A stretch of 64,000 bases of DNA from Bordetella parapertussis (GTDB taxonomy: Bacteria > Pseudomonadota > Gammaproteobacteria > Burkholderiales > Burkholderiaceae_C), in NCBI GenBank assembly GCA_945878355.1, contig CAMCTC010000015.1:1-64000 (forward strand), given 5' to 3'. Under the pieces are notes generated by a model. The model worked only from the letters and a program-made list of their open reading frames with translations, made no database searches and was not told the DNA's origin. Positions 1-7,631 of the stretch are shown piece after piece (position 1 is the stretch's first letter; each line of letters starts with the position of its first letter). A program made the translations under genes and the position numbers.

Positions 1-236
1 CCTGAGCTCGATTCAGGCCTCCCAGGCCGGTACTGCACGGCAAAGCAACCACTGCGTCAGCACCGGCTGCGGCGGCCTGGATCCGGCACGAGGACAGGTG
101 CGGGATAGGGGCGCCTCCGGCGGCCCTGCCGGGGGCCTGATCAAGAAAACTCGGCAAACCAGCGGACCGATAGACTGCAGTTTTTGGCCAGATCAACTCA
201 ACCACCGCACAGCATCACTTCACGCCCGCTTCAGGC

Positions 237-962
237 TCATACCTGGATTGGAAAATACTGCGCCGCGCAGTTGGCCGGGGCGATGCAGACGGTTCGCTTG
301 ACCGCGTCGATCACAAACGATTCCCAATGCGCCAGCGCTGCCGGCGCCTCGAGGTTCTCGCCCAGGAAGGATGACAGCGTGAACCGGTTGCTGAGGTAGA
401 AGTAAGCCATCGAAGCGATCATCAGGTAGACGTCGCGGGCGCTGAGTTCGGCCCGGAACAGCGCCTGCTCGGCACCGGCGCGCAGCACGCTGTCGGTGAT
501 CGCAAGCACCGGCGACGAGTACTCTCGCACCCTGGCGCTCTTGGCGATGAACTTGCCGCGGTGCAGATTTTCGGTGTTGAGCAGCGTGATGAATTCGGGG
601 TGCTTCTGGTAGTAACGCCAGACGAAGCGGATCACATCGCTCAGTGCTTGCAGAGGCTGGCTGATGTCCAGCGCCAACGTTTGTTCGGCCTCGTTGAATC
701 GGCGATAGGTGTCTTCCAGCACCGCGACGAACAGCGCTTGCTTGCTGCCGAAGTAGTAATAGATCATGCGGTCGCAGGACTTGGCAGCGGTCGAGATCTG
801 CTCGATCCGCCCGCCTGCGAAACCCTGCTTGGCAAACACCTTGGTTGCCGCGCGCAAGATGTTGTCACGCGTGGCTTGCGCCGCGAGTTCGCGCACACCA
901 GCTTTGCGCCGAGCCGGTAGCGCGGTGGCACCGGCAGGCTTGCTGCGCGCGGTGGTGGCCAT
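237..962 (-). CDS. TetR/AcrR-family transcriptional regulator
   Basis: This 241-residue protein has a TetR-type DNA-binding domain at about residues 27-80. The helix-turn-helix core holds the typical 'GRIEQISTAA' and 'IYYYFGSKQALF' stretches, and a variable ligand-binding C-terminal half follows. A basic, alanine-rich leader of about 25 residues precedes the domain. It lies 22 bp downstream of the ferredoxin-NADP reductase gene on the same strand, so the two probably form one operon divergent from the reductase/transporter/hydroxylase cluster. The likely role is ligand-responsive repression of that cluster; the ligand (nicotinate or a derivative) is inferred from context only. A palindrome in the divergent promoter region (1852-1869) is its best candidate operator. 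Confidence 0.9.
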   Translation of the reverse strand: MATTARSKPAGATALPARRKAGVRELAAQATRDNILRAATKVFAKQGFAGGRIEQISTAAKSCDRMIYYYFGSKQALFVAVLEDTYRRFNEAEQTLALDISQPLQALSDVIRFVWRYYQKHPEFITLLNTENLHRGKFIAKSARVREYSSPVLAITDSVLRAGAEQALFRAELSARDVYLMIASMAYFYLSNRFTLSSFLGENLEAPAALAHWESFVIDAVKRTVCIAPANCAAQYFPIQV

Positions 963-983
963 GACTTGAGGTATGGCCTAGGC

Positions 984-1757
984 CTATTGCTCGACGAAAG
1001 CGCGTTCGATCACGAAGTCGCCGGGCGTTGAGGTATTGCCTTCCTTGAAACCGCGCTGCGCCAGCATTGCTTTGAGGTCTTTGAGCAGCCCCGGGCTGCC
1101 GCAGATCATCACCCGGTCTTGCGCCGGGTCCAACGCGGGCAAGCCGAGGTCGGCCGTGAGCTTGCCCGACTCGACCAGGTCGGTGATGCGGCCGGTGTTG
1201 CGGAAAGCCTCACGCGTGACGGTGGGGTAGTAGCGCAGTTGGGCGCTGACCATCTCGCCCAGGAACTCATGCTGTTGCAACTCGTGGGTCAGGTAGTCGT
1301 GGTAGGCCAGTTCGGCGACCTCGCGCACACCGTGCACCAGGATCACTTGCTCGAAGCGCTCGTAGGTGGCTGGGTCGCGGACGATGCTCATGAAAGGCGC
1401 CATGCCTGTGCCGGTGCTCATCAGGTACAGGCGCTTGCCCGGCAGCAAGTAGTCGATCACCAACGTGCCGGTGGGCTTTCTGCCAACGACGATGCTGTCG
1501 CCGACCTGTATGTGCTGCAGCTTGCTCGTCAGCGGGCCGTCTTGCACCTTGATGCTGAGGAACTCGAGGTGCTCCTCGTAGTTGGCGCTGACGACGCTGT
1601 AAGCCCGCAGCAGCGGCTTGCCGTTGATGCGCAGGCCGATCATCGTGAAGTGGCCGTTCAGGAAGCGCAGCGACGGGTCTCGGGTGGTGGTGAAGGAGAA
1701 CAAGCGGTCTGTCCAGTGGTGGACGCTGAGGACTTGTTCGTCGTTGAATGCGCTCAT
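984..1757 (-). CDS. fpr: Ferredoxin--NADP(+) reductase (Fpr type)
   Basis: The product is 257 residues, the usual length of bacterial Fpr flavoproteins. It has an N-terminal FAD-binding barrel ('LRAYSVVS' is the RxYS FAD motif) and a C-terminal NADP-binding half ('STGTGMAPFMSIV' and 'MICGSPGLLKDL'). The start is placed at the ATG at 1757, which begins the conserved N-terminus; a longer frame upstream adds 18 low-complexity residues. The enzyme exchanges electrons between NADPH and ferredoxin or flavodoxin. It lies immediately upstream of a TetR gene and divergent from a 6-hydroxynicotinate-reductase-like gene. Because the Eubacterium barkeri enzyme uses reduced ferredoxin, this Fpr is a plausible NADPH-linked electron donor; that link is inference. 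Confidence 0.92.
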   Translation of the reverse strand: MSAFNDEQVLSVHHWTDRLFSFTTTRDPSLRFLNGHFTMIGLRINGKPLLRAYSVVSANYEEHLEFLSIKVQDGPLTSKLQHIQVGDSIVVGRKPTGTLVIDYLLPGKRLYLMSTGTGMAPFMSIVRDPATYERFEQVILVHGVREVAELAYHDYLTHELQQHEFLGEMVSAQLRYYPTVTREAFRNTGRITDLVESGKLTADLGLPALDPAQDRVMICGSPGLLKDLKAMLAQRGFKEGNTSTPGDFVIERAFVEQ

Positions 1758-1831
1758 GGTGCTGTGTTGGGTCGCTGCGGGCTGCGAAAGTCGTCGGCGG
1801 TCCGTGCGCAAGCGCGGAATGCCTCCCGCCC

Positions 1832-1860
1832 TTGCGCTGACAGTGCCTTAAATGTAGTAT
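1832..1860 (+). promoter_or_regulatory. Putative sigma70-type promoter for the hnr/transport operon
   Basis: A TTGCGC (1832-1837) and a TAGTAT (1855-1860) are separated by 17 bp, a sensible -35/-10 pair about 135 bp upstream of the ATG at 1996. The -10 hexamer lies inside the palindrome at 1852-1869, so a bound repressor would block polymerase. Hexamer matches are only partial. Confidence 0.35.
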
Positions 1861-1869
1861 CGACTACAT
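1852..1869. promoter_or_regulatory. Candidate TetR operator (inverted repeat)
   Basis: ATGTAGT-ATCG-ACTACAT is a perfect inverted repeat with 7-bp arms and a 4-bp centre, in the 238-bp divergent region between fpr and the hnr-like gene. The half-site ACTACAT recurs at 1885-1891, 22 bp (about two helical turns) downstream, facing a partial ATGT half at 1872-1875. Spacing and symmetry suit a TetR-family dimer, and the neighbouring regulator gene (237-962) is the obvious candidate. Confidence 0.55.
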
Positions 1870-1995
1870 CAATGTTTAGCAGGCACTACATGAAATACGG
1901 AGCCGCGGGTTCAGTCGATATTGTGCCCGAGCATTCGGGTTGTCCCGCAGTTGAGGGTCTGTTGGGTCTGGTGTCAGCCAATGCGGGGTTGGCCC

Positions 1996-3540
1996 ATGGC
2001 TGATGCGGGCGCGCCGCAGCCCGCCTGGATCACACCGGCGCGCAACGAGCGCATGGCTGCACACAAGATCGAGTGCAACGCCTGTCCGGTGCTGTGCCAG
2101 ATCAGCGAGGGCAAGGTTGGCGCCTGCGATCGCTACATCAACCAAGGCGGCGCGCTGCTGCGGGTTGACCCCTTGCTGCTGCTGCGCCAGCGTCTGGACG
2201 CTGGCGATGCCGCTGACGAGGTGCCCGAGTTGGTGGCTTTCCTGGCTGCGGACTCGGCGCCGCTGCCGCTGCTCGCCGGTGAGCCCGAGGTCTTCGTCAC
2301 CGCGGTGGGTGCGTCGACCACTTACCCGGATTACAAGCCTGCGCCTTTCATCGTCTCATCACAGGTCGACGGCGTCGACATGGTCACGGTGGTCACCGAG
2401 GGCATCTTCAGCTACTGCAGCCTGAAGGTGAAGATCGACACCGACCGCTGGCTAGGCCCCGAGCAGGCCAATGTGCGCTGCCAGGGCGAGGTCGTCGGTC
2501 ACGTCACGACAGCCGAGTACGGATCACAGATGCTCAGCCTGGGCGGCGTTCACCACATCACCGGAGGCAGCAAGAAAGAGGGTCGCGTCACGGTCGAGAT
2601 GATGCAGTCGCTGGGCAACAAGCAGCCGGTGACCTTGGCGATCGAGGGTGGCGCCCAGGTGATGGTTCAGGCCGGCCGGGCACCGGTGGTCGACGGCGTG
2701 CCCGAGGTGCGGATGCGCGTGGGCTGCGGCTCGGCCACGGTGGGCATCTTCGCCCAGCAGTTCTGCGACCAGGCCGACGAAGTGGTGGTGGTCGACGACC
2801 ACATCACCGGCGTGCTGACCGAGCATCAAGCCGGCCGCTGCCTTGGCATGCGGCCTTCGGGGCTGAAGATCCGCGGCCGCAAGAGCACGCCGGGGCGTTA
2901 CTTTCAGGTGGCCAACCCGGGTACCGGCTGGGGCGGCACCGACATCGACGACCCGCTGGCCATCATCGAGGGCTGGGATCCGGCGCTGGCTTGGCCGGGA
3001 CAGCGGCTGCTGATGGTCAGCACCACTGGCGAGCATGCGGCCTGGTATGTGCTGGACCAAAACCTGCAGCCGCAGCCCGCGGCGATGCCGGCCGAGGTGC
3101 ACACCATTGTCGAGCGGATCGGCGAGAACTGCGAACCGTCGCTGAGCACGGTTTTGTTCGTCGGCGGCGCAGGCGGCAGCCTGCGTGCTGGCGTGACCGA
3201 AAACCCGGTGCAGCTGACGCGGGCGATCAAGCAAAGCCTGGTCAACGTGACTTGCGGCGGCGCGCCGGCCTATGTCTGGCCGGGCGGCGGCATCACGCTG
3301 ATGGTCGATGTGATGCAGATGCCCGACAACAGTTTCGGTACCGTGCCGACGCCGGCAATCGTCGCGCCGATCGAGTTCAGCCTGCGCCTGGCAGACTTTC
3401 AGGCGCTGGGTGGGCACATGGCTTATGTGCGGCCGCTGGCCCAGGTGTTGGCCACCGGCGGCTGGCACCCGGACGGCGCACCGAGTGCGCGGCGCTTCAT
3501 CGCGCAGGCTGCCGGCAACCCCTGGCCTTTACTGCCGTGA
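1996..3540 (+). CDS. hnr: 6-hydroxynicotinate reductase-like Fe-S protein
   Basis: This 514-residue protein resembles the family annotated as 6-hydroxynicotinate reductase, known from Eubacterium barkeri, where it reduces 6-hydroxynicotinate to 1,4,5,6-tetrahydro-6-oxonicotinate with reduced ferredoxin. A cysteine cluster near the N-terminus ('ECNACPVLCQISEGKVGAC') should hold an Fe-S centre. Further features are a CGSATVG segment (residues 244-250), glycine-rich stretches (VGGAGGS, WPGGGIT) and a conserved TEGIFSYCSLKVKID block. The ATG at 1996 is chosen because the conserved sequence begins just after it; the frame extends upstream to a TTG at 1921. It is the first gene of a rightward operon and overlaps the next gene by GTGA. 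The function is by family resemblance plus context; the exact substrate is not proven. Confidence 0.72.
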   Translation: MADAGAPQPAWITPARNERMAAHKIECNACPVLCQISEGKVGACDRYINQGGALLRVDPLLLLRQRLDAGDAADEVPELVAFLAADSAPLPLLAGEPEVFVTAVGASTTYPDYKPAPFIVSSQVDGVDMVTVVTEGIFSYCSLKVKIDTDRWLGPEQANVRCQGEVVGHVTTAEYGSQMLSLGGVHHITGGSKKEGRVTVEMMQSLGNKQPVTLAIEGGAQVMVQAGRAPVVDGVPEVRMRVGCGSATVGIFAQQFCDQADEVVVVDDHITGVLTEHQAGRCLGMRPSGLKIRGRKSTPGRYFQVANPGTGWGGTDIDDPLAIIEGWDPALAWPGQRLLMVSTTGEHAAWYVLDQNLQPQPAAMPAEVHTIVERIGENCEPSLSTVLFVGGAGGSLRAGVTENPVQLTRAIKQSLVNVTCGGAPAYVWPGGGITLMVDVMQMPDNSFGTVPTPAIVAPIEFSLRLADFQALGGHMAYVRPLAQVLATGGWHPDGAPSARRFIAQAAGNPWPLLP

Positions 3541-4445
3541 GCGTGGCGGCCCAGCGCGCGCAGTTGCCCGGCGGACGCTGGCACTTCCAACACGGGCCGA
3601 TCGACATCGTGATCGCCGCCGAGGGTGAGGCGTCGGCGCTGCGCTGCGCGCACGCCGCGGCCTGGGCCCGCTTCGAGACCGTGCTGTCAGAGCTGGTGGC
3701 CGAATTGCCGCTGTTGCGCCGCCCTTTGTCTCGCGAGACCTGCCCGCTGGCAGGCGAGGTCGCGCGCCGGATGTGGGCTGCCTGCGCGCCGCTGGTGGTC
3801 GAAGCCGACGGCTACATCACGCCGATGGCTGCGGTCGCCGGCGCGGTCGCGCAGTCGCTGATCGGTTCGTACCATCGCGCGGGCATCGCCAGGGCCTGGG
3901 TCAACAACGGTGGCGACATTGCGCTGCACCTCAGCGCTGGCACCCAGGCCAGGGTCGGGCTGTACGCGGACCTCGCGGCATTCGACGTACAGGCCGCTGC
4001 GCGCAGCTTGGCGGGATGTTTGCGCACCGACGCGGGCTTCATGTTGCGCGCCGAGGACCCCGTGCGCGGCGTGGCCACCAGCGGCTGGCGCGGGCGCAGC
4101 CATTCGCGCGGCATCGCCGACAGCGTCACCGTGCTGGCCGGCAGTGCAGCGATGGCTGACGCTGCGGCCACCGTCATCGCCAACGCGGTCGATGCAGAGG
4201 CGCCTGGCATCGTTCGGCGCCCAGCTGACAGCTTGCGTGATGACAGCGACCTGGGTGCGATCGCCGTCACCGTCGCGGTGCCGGCGCTGCCCGACGATGT
4301 CGTGCAAGGCGCGCTGCAGCAAGGCCTGGACTGCGCGCGCCGACTGCAGCGCAGAGGCCTGGTGCATGCGGCGCTGCTGGTCTGTCAGGGTTCCCTCGCT
4401 CGGCTGCAGCCTGCGCAGGCCTTAGAGTCGGCGCTGGTTCAGTGA
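3537..4445 (+). CDS. UPF0280 family protein (ApbE-like fold)
   Basis: This 302-residue product is assigned to the UPF0280/DUF375 family. The GTG at 3537 overlaps the upstream TGA (GTGA), implying translational coupling to the reductase. Visible motifs resemble ApbE flavin transferases: 'WVNNGGDIALHL' parallels the ApbE NxGGDI segment, and 'GIADSVTVLAGSAAMADAAATV' positions match the ApbE region around the DAxSVTV...AD..AT motif. No function has been demonstrated for UPF0280. Coupling to a reductase whose E. barkeri counterpart is reported to be flavin-containing suggests cofactor attachment or maturation, which is inference. Confidence 0.78.
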   Translation: MSVAAQRAQLPGGRWHFQHGPIDIVIAAEGEASALRCAHAAAWARFETVLSELVAELPLLRRPLSRETCPLAGEVARRMWAACAPLVVEADGYITPMAAVAGAVAQSLIGSYHRAGIARAWVNNGGDIALHLSAGTQARVGLYADLAAFDVQAAARSLAGCLRTDAGFMLRAEDPVRGVATSGWRGRSHSRGIADSVTVLAGSAAMADAAATVIANAVDAEAPGIVRRPADSLRDDSDLGAIAVTVAVPALPDDVVQGALQQGLDCARRLQRRGLVHAALLVCQGSLARLQPAQALESALVQ

Positions 4446-4475
4446 TCAATCCATCACCTTGAGAATTCCCCCGCC

Positions 4476-5117
4476 ATGAGCCTGATCGACATTCGCCGCG
4501 TCTTCACCCAGGTCGAAGACATTTACCACGAGGGTGGACCGCGCTCGGCCATGCCCTTGCGCCGTGGCGCGATCGCCGCAGTGCTGACCAACCCCTATGC
4601 AGGTCGCTATGAGCCCGACATCCTGCCCTTGATGGCCGCGCTCAACCCCGTCGGACTGGACTTGGCGCGCCGCTTGCTGGCGGCGCTGGGCGTTGCGGCC
4701 GACCGCATCCAGGGCTATGGCAAGGGCGCGATCATCGGTGCCGCTGGTGAACTCGAGCATGGGGCGCTCTGGCATGTGCCGGGCGGTTATGCGATGCGCG
4801 AGTTGCTGGGGTGGAAGGGTGATGCAGCGGCTTATGCCAAAGGCATCTCCAGTGGCGGCCAAAGCGGCAACGCGCTGGCCCTCGTGCCCAGCACCAAGAA
4901 GGTCGGCGGCCCAGGTGCGACGCTGGATGTACCGCTGACCCACATCAACGCCTGCTATGTGCGCAGCCACTTTGACGCGATGGAAGTGCGGGTGCCCGGT
5001 GCGCCGCGGTCCGACGAGATGGTTGTGTTCCTGGCGATGAGCACCGGGCCTCGGATCCATGCCCGGATCGGCGGTCTGGCCGCAGACGATATTGCCAAGT
5101 GGGACGGCCAACGATGA
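4476..5117 (+). CDS. AA_synth (PF06684/DUF1185) family protein, paralogue 1
   Basis: This 213-residue protein belongs to the 'amino acid synthesis' family, whose name does not rest on demonstrated biochemistry. It shares with its neighbour at 5227-5823 the blocks NPYAGRY, YGKGAIIGAAGELEH, ALVPSTKKVGG, DVPLTH, VRSHFDAMEVRVPGAPR and RIGGL. The invariant Ser-Lys-Lys, His, Arg and Glu residues look catalytic. It lies 30 bp after the UPF0280 gene. In this setting it may act on the reduced lactam made by the upstream reductase, but no family member with that activity is known to me. Confidence 0.82.
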   Translation: MSLIDIRRVFTQVEDIYHEGGPRSAMPLRRGAIAAVLTNPYAGRYEPDILPLMAALNPVGLDLARRLLAALGVAADRIQGYGKGAIIGAAGELEHGALWHVPGGYAMRELLGWKGDAAAYAKGISSGGQSGNALALVPSTKKVGGPGATLDVPLTHINACYVRSHFDAMEVRVPGAPRSDEMVVFLAMSTGPRIHARIGGLAADDIAKWDGQR

Positions 5118-5226
5118 CCTACCTCCTTAGCGCCTGCGGCGCTACCCCTCAAGAGGGCCGAGACCGGACCTGCTGGGTCCAGTGGACACGGCTTGCCAAG
5201 AACACCACCTCTGGAGCCATCGCAAC

Positions 5227-5823
5227 ATGACCGCAAACATCCCGAGCTATGTCCGCAAGATCGTCGTCCAGGTCGACGAGATCCACCGCGAAATGGGCCG
5301 TGACATCGCGCCGCCGACGCGCCGTGCGCTGGCGATGGCGGTGATCGCCAACCCGTACGCCGGCCGCTACGCCGAGAATCTCGATGCGCTGATCGCCATC
5401 GGCGAGGAACTCGGCGGGCTGCTCGGCGACCGCTGCGTGCAGGCGCTGGGCATCACGCCAGCGCAAGCCCAGAGCTACGGCAAGGCGGCGATCGTCGGCG
5501 AGGCTGGCGAACTCGAGCACGCCGCCGCGATCCTGCACCCCAAGCTCGGCGCACCGCTGCGCATCGCGGTTGAAAGAGGCGCTGCGCTGGTGCCTTCGGC
5601 CAAGAAGCAGGGCGGCCTGGGCACCGCAGTGGACGTGCCACTGGGCCACAAGGACGCGGCTTTCGTTCGCAGCCATTTCGACGCGATCGAGGCCCGGATC
5701 GGCGACGCGCCGCGCGCTGGCGAGATCCTGGTCGCCGTGGCCGTGACCGACAGCGGCCGACCCTTGCCGCGCATCGGCGGCCTGCAAGCCCATGAGATCA
5801 AAGGCCAGGACGGTCTGCGCTGA
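5227..5823 (+). CDS. AA_synth (PF06684/DUF1185) family protein, paralogue 2
   Basis: The 198-residue product is a divergent copy of the preceding gene, with the same ordered motifs (NPYAGRY, SYGKAAIVGEAGELEH, ALVPSAKKQGG, DVPLGH, VRSHFDAIEARI, RIGGLQ). It lacks a roughly 15-residue insertion that paralogue 1 has between the GELEH and ALVPS blocks. The ATG at 5227 is preferred over an in-frame ATG at 5182 because conservation begins there. The 109-bp gap after paralogue 1 contains no gene. Two unequal adjacent copies suggest a hetero-oligomer or two consecutive reactions; both ideas are inference. Confidence 0.82.
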   Translation: MTANIPSYVRKIVVQVDEIHREMGRDIAPPTRRALAMAVIANPYAGRYAENLDALIAIGEELGGLLGDRCVQALGITPAQAQSYGKAAIVGEAGELEHAAAILHPKLGAPLRIAVERGAALVPSAKKQGGLGTAVDVPLGHKDAAFVRSHFDAIEARIGDAPRAGEILVAVAVTDSGRPLPRIGGLQAHEIKGQDGLR

Positions 5824-5892
5824 CGCGCAGACCGGGCCGAGCCCATTCGCCCGTGACCGTTGTCTTCAATCTATTTCAAAAAGGTTCACCCC

Positions 5893-7092
5893 ATGACCCG
5901 ACTTCCCCTGACCACTGCGCTGCTGTCTTTGGCGCTGTTGGCTGCCGTGCCCGCCCATGCCCAGGGCGTGATCAAGATCGGTGAGGTCAACAGCTACAAA
6001 GTCCAGCCAGCCTTTCTCGAGCCCTACAAAAAGGGCATGGAACTCGCGGTCGAGGAGATCAACGCCGGCGGTGGCCTCATCGGCAAGAAGCTGGTGCTGA
6101 TCACGCGTGACGACAACGGAGCGCCGGGCGACGCGGTGCGCGCTGCCGAGGAATTGGTCTCGCGCGAGCAGGTCGACGTGCTGACCGGTGGCTTCCTGTC
6201 CAACATCGGCCTGGCGCTGACTGATTTCGCCAAGCAGAAGAAGTTCTTCTACCTTGCTTCGGAGCCCTTGACCGACAAGATCGTCTGGGGCAGTGGCAAC
6301 AAGTACACCTACCGGCTGCGGCCGTCGACCTATATGCAGTCGGCGATGCTGGTGCCCGAGGCCGTCAAGCTGAAGAAGAAGCGCTGGGCCGTCGTCTACC
6401 CCAACTACGAGTACGGCCAGTCGGCGGTGGCTACTTTCAAGGCGCTGCTCAAGGCCGCGCAGCCCGACGTCGAGTTCGTTGCCGAACAAGCGCCGCCATT
6501 GGGCAAACTCGACGCCGGCAGTGTGGTGCAGGCGCTGGCCGACGCCAAGCCCGACGCGATCTTCAATGTGCTGTTTGGCGCCGACCTGTCCAAGTTCGTG
6601 CGTGAGGGCAACACCCGTGGCCTGTTCCAGGGCCGCGAGGTCGTCAGCATGCTGACCGGCGAGCCCGAGTATCTCGATCCGCTGAAGGACGAAACCCCGA
6701 ACGGCTGGATCGTCACCGGCTACCCCTGGTACGGCATCCAGACGCCCGAACACAAGGCCTTCTTCCTGGCCTACCACCGCAAGTACAACGACTATCCGCG
6801 TCTGGGATCGGTGGTGGGCTACGCGGCGATCCAGTCGCTCGCTGCGGGCATCACCAAGGCCAAGAGCACCGACACCGAGAAGCTGGTCGCAGCGTTCAAG
6901 GGGCTGGAACTGATGACGCCGTTTGGCAAGACGGTCTACCGGAAGCAGGACAACCAGTCGACGATGGGAGCCTATGTCGGCAAGACCAAGAACGACAAGG
7001 GCAAGGGCACGATGGTCGACTATGTCTACCTCGATGGCGCGAAGTACCAGCCCAGCGATGCCGAGGTCAAGAAGCTGCGGCCGGCGGACTGA
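5893..7092 (+). CDS. Branched-chain-type ABC transporter substrate-binding protein
   Basis: This 399-residue protein starts with a signal peptide (about residues 1-23, ending in PAHAQG), so it is periplasmic. The rest is a type I periplasmic-binding fold of the LivJ/LivK class ('IKIGEVNSYKVQPAFLEPYKKGMELAVEEINAGGGL', split here as family core; 'LITRDDNGAPGDAVRAAEEL'; 'WAVVYPNYEYGQ'). It precedes the matching permease and ATPases, although a 539-bp spacer intervenes. Family members bind amino acids, amides or aromatic acids; the neighbouring catabolic genes suggest an aromatic N-heterocycle such as nicotinate. The ATG at 5893 is chosen because it starts the signal peptide. Confidence 0.92.
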   Translation: MTRLPLTTALLSLALLAAVPAHAQGVIKIGEVNSYKVQPAFLEPYKKGMELAVEEINAGGGLIGKKLVLITRDDNGAPGDAVRAAEELVSREQVDVLTGGFLSNIGLALTDFAKQKKFFYLASEPLTDKIVWGSGNKYTYRLRPSTYMQSAMLVPEAVKLKKKRWAVVYPNYEYGQSAVATFKALLKAAQPDVEFVAEQAPPLGKLDAGSVVQALADAKPDAIFNVLFGADLSKFVREGNTRGLFQGREVVSMLTGEPEYLDPLKDETPNGWIVTGYPWYGIQTPEHKAFFLAYHRKYNDYPRLGSVVGYAAIQSLAAGITKAKSTDTEKLVAAFKGLELMTPFGKTVYRKQDNQSTMGAYVGKTKNDKGKGTMVDYVYLDGAKYQPSDAEVKKLRPAD

Positions 7093-7631
7093 TGCAGAAC
7101 AGAGTGGGTGAGGCTTGTTGGTGATGGATGCAGGCGGGGCAGGGTGGCTGGGTGCATCGGGCACTTTGCAGTCATTGATGCCTTGCCTCGGGACCCGGCA
7201 TTCAAAGTGCAGTGCGCGAGCATCAGGCCGGACTGGCGTGTTCTGCTCCGTGTCCCCCGCCGTCGGCAAAAACCGCCGACGGCTCCTCCTCTACCGACGC
7301 AGAACACGCCAACCCGTCCTGATGCGCCTCCACTGTCGGTGCCCTGGCACGTCGGTCCCACGACGCAATGCGAGAAGCTGGATGGGCCGAGGGCGCCGAG
7401 TGGCCGGATGCCGGAGGTAAAGGAGGAGCCGGCGGCTGCTCTTGCCGGCGGCGGAGGAAACGGAGGCAGCCGGCCACCCGGTGGCCTCGGCCTCGCTCCA
7501 CCCCAGCAGGCGGCAGCAATCGATCGCTGCCAAAGAAGCAGCCTATCGCAAGGTCTGCTCGGTTCCCCAAGCAGCCCGCACGAACTTGATTTGGGTGTAC
7601 CCAAGCTCTGATTTCTGGACCGCGAAGCGAC
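7093..7631. other. Long structured intergenic spacer inside the ABC operon
   Basis: No gene could be supported in these 539 bp between the binding-protein and permease genes. The open frames here have no recognisable product. The spacer contains a long imperfect inverted repeat (7221-7324) and a second complementary pair (7281-7290 with 7421-7430). A near-palindrome, GGCAGCAATCGATCGCTGCC, lies near 7512-7531. Such structure could limit read-through, giving more binding protein than permease, or could be a remnant of a small mobile palindromic element. Confidence 0.6.
7221..7324. repeat. Large imperfect hairpin (inverted repeat)
   Basis: The outer arms at 7221-7246 and 7299-7324 match in 23 of 26 positions. 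An apical stem GCCGTCGGC (7259-7267) and GCCGACGGC (7275-7283) is a perfect 9-bp pair closing a 7-nt A-rich loop. Weaker symmetry continues outside the arms. The 10-mer GGCTCCTCCT at 7281-7290 can alternatively pair with AGGAGGAGCC at 7421-7430, overlapping the apical stem by 3 nt, so two folds compete in part. Confidence 0.75.

Noticed and set aside
1..205. Minus-strand frame open from a GTG at 205 to the left edge (about 68 codons)
   Set aside because: It could be the start of a gene downstream of tetR, but it lacks a convincing ribosome site and the translation matches nothing I know. I see no supported gene in 1-236.
3537..5117. The idea that the PF06684 name means amino-acid biosynthesis here
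   Set aside because: The label is historical; all neighbours are catabolic or transport genes, so a biosynthetic role is not supported by context.
7108..7611. 167-codon frame in the ABC spacer on the + strand
   Set aside because: Pro/Ala-rich translation produced by the inverted-repeat DNA; no domain, no clear ribosome site and it ends shortly before the permease start.
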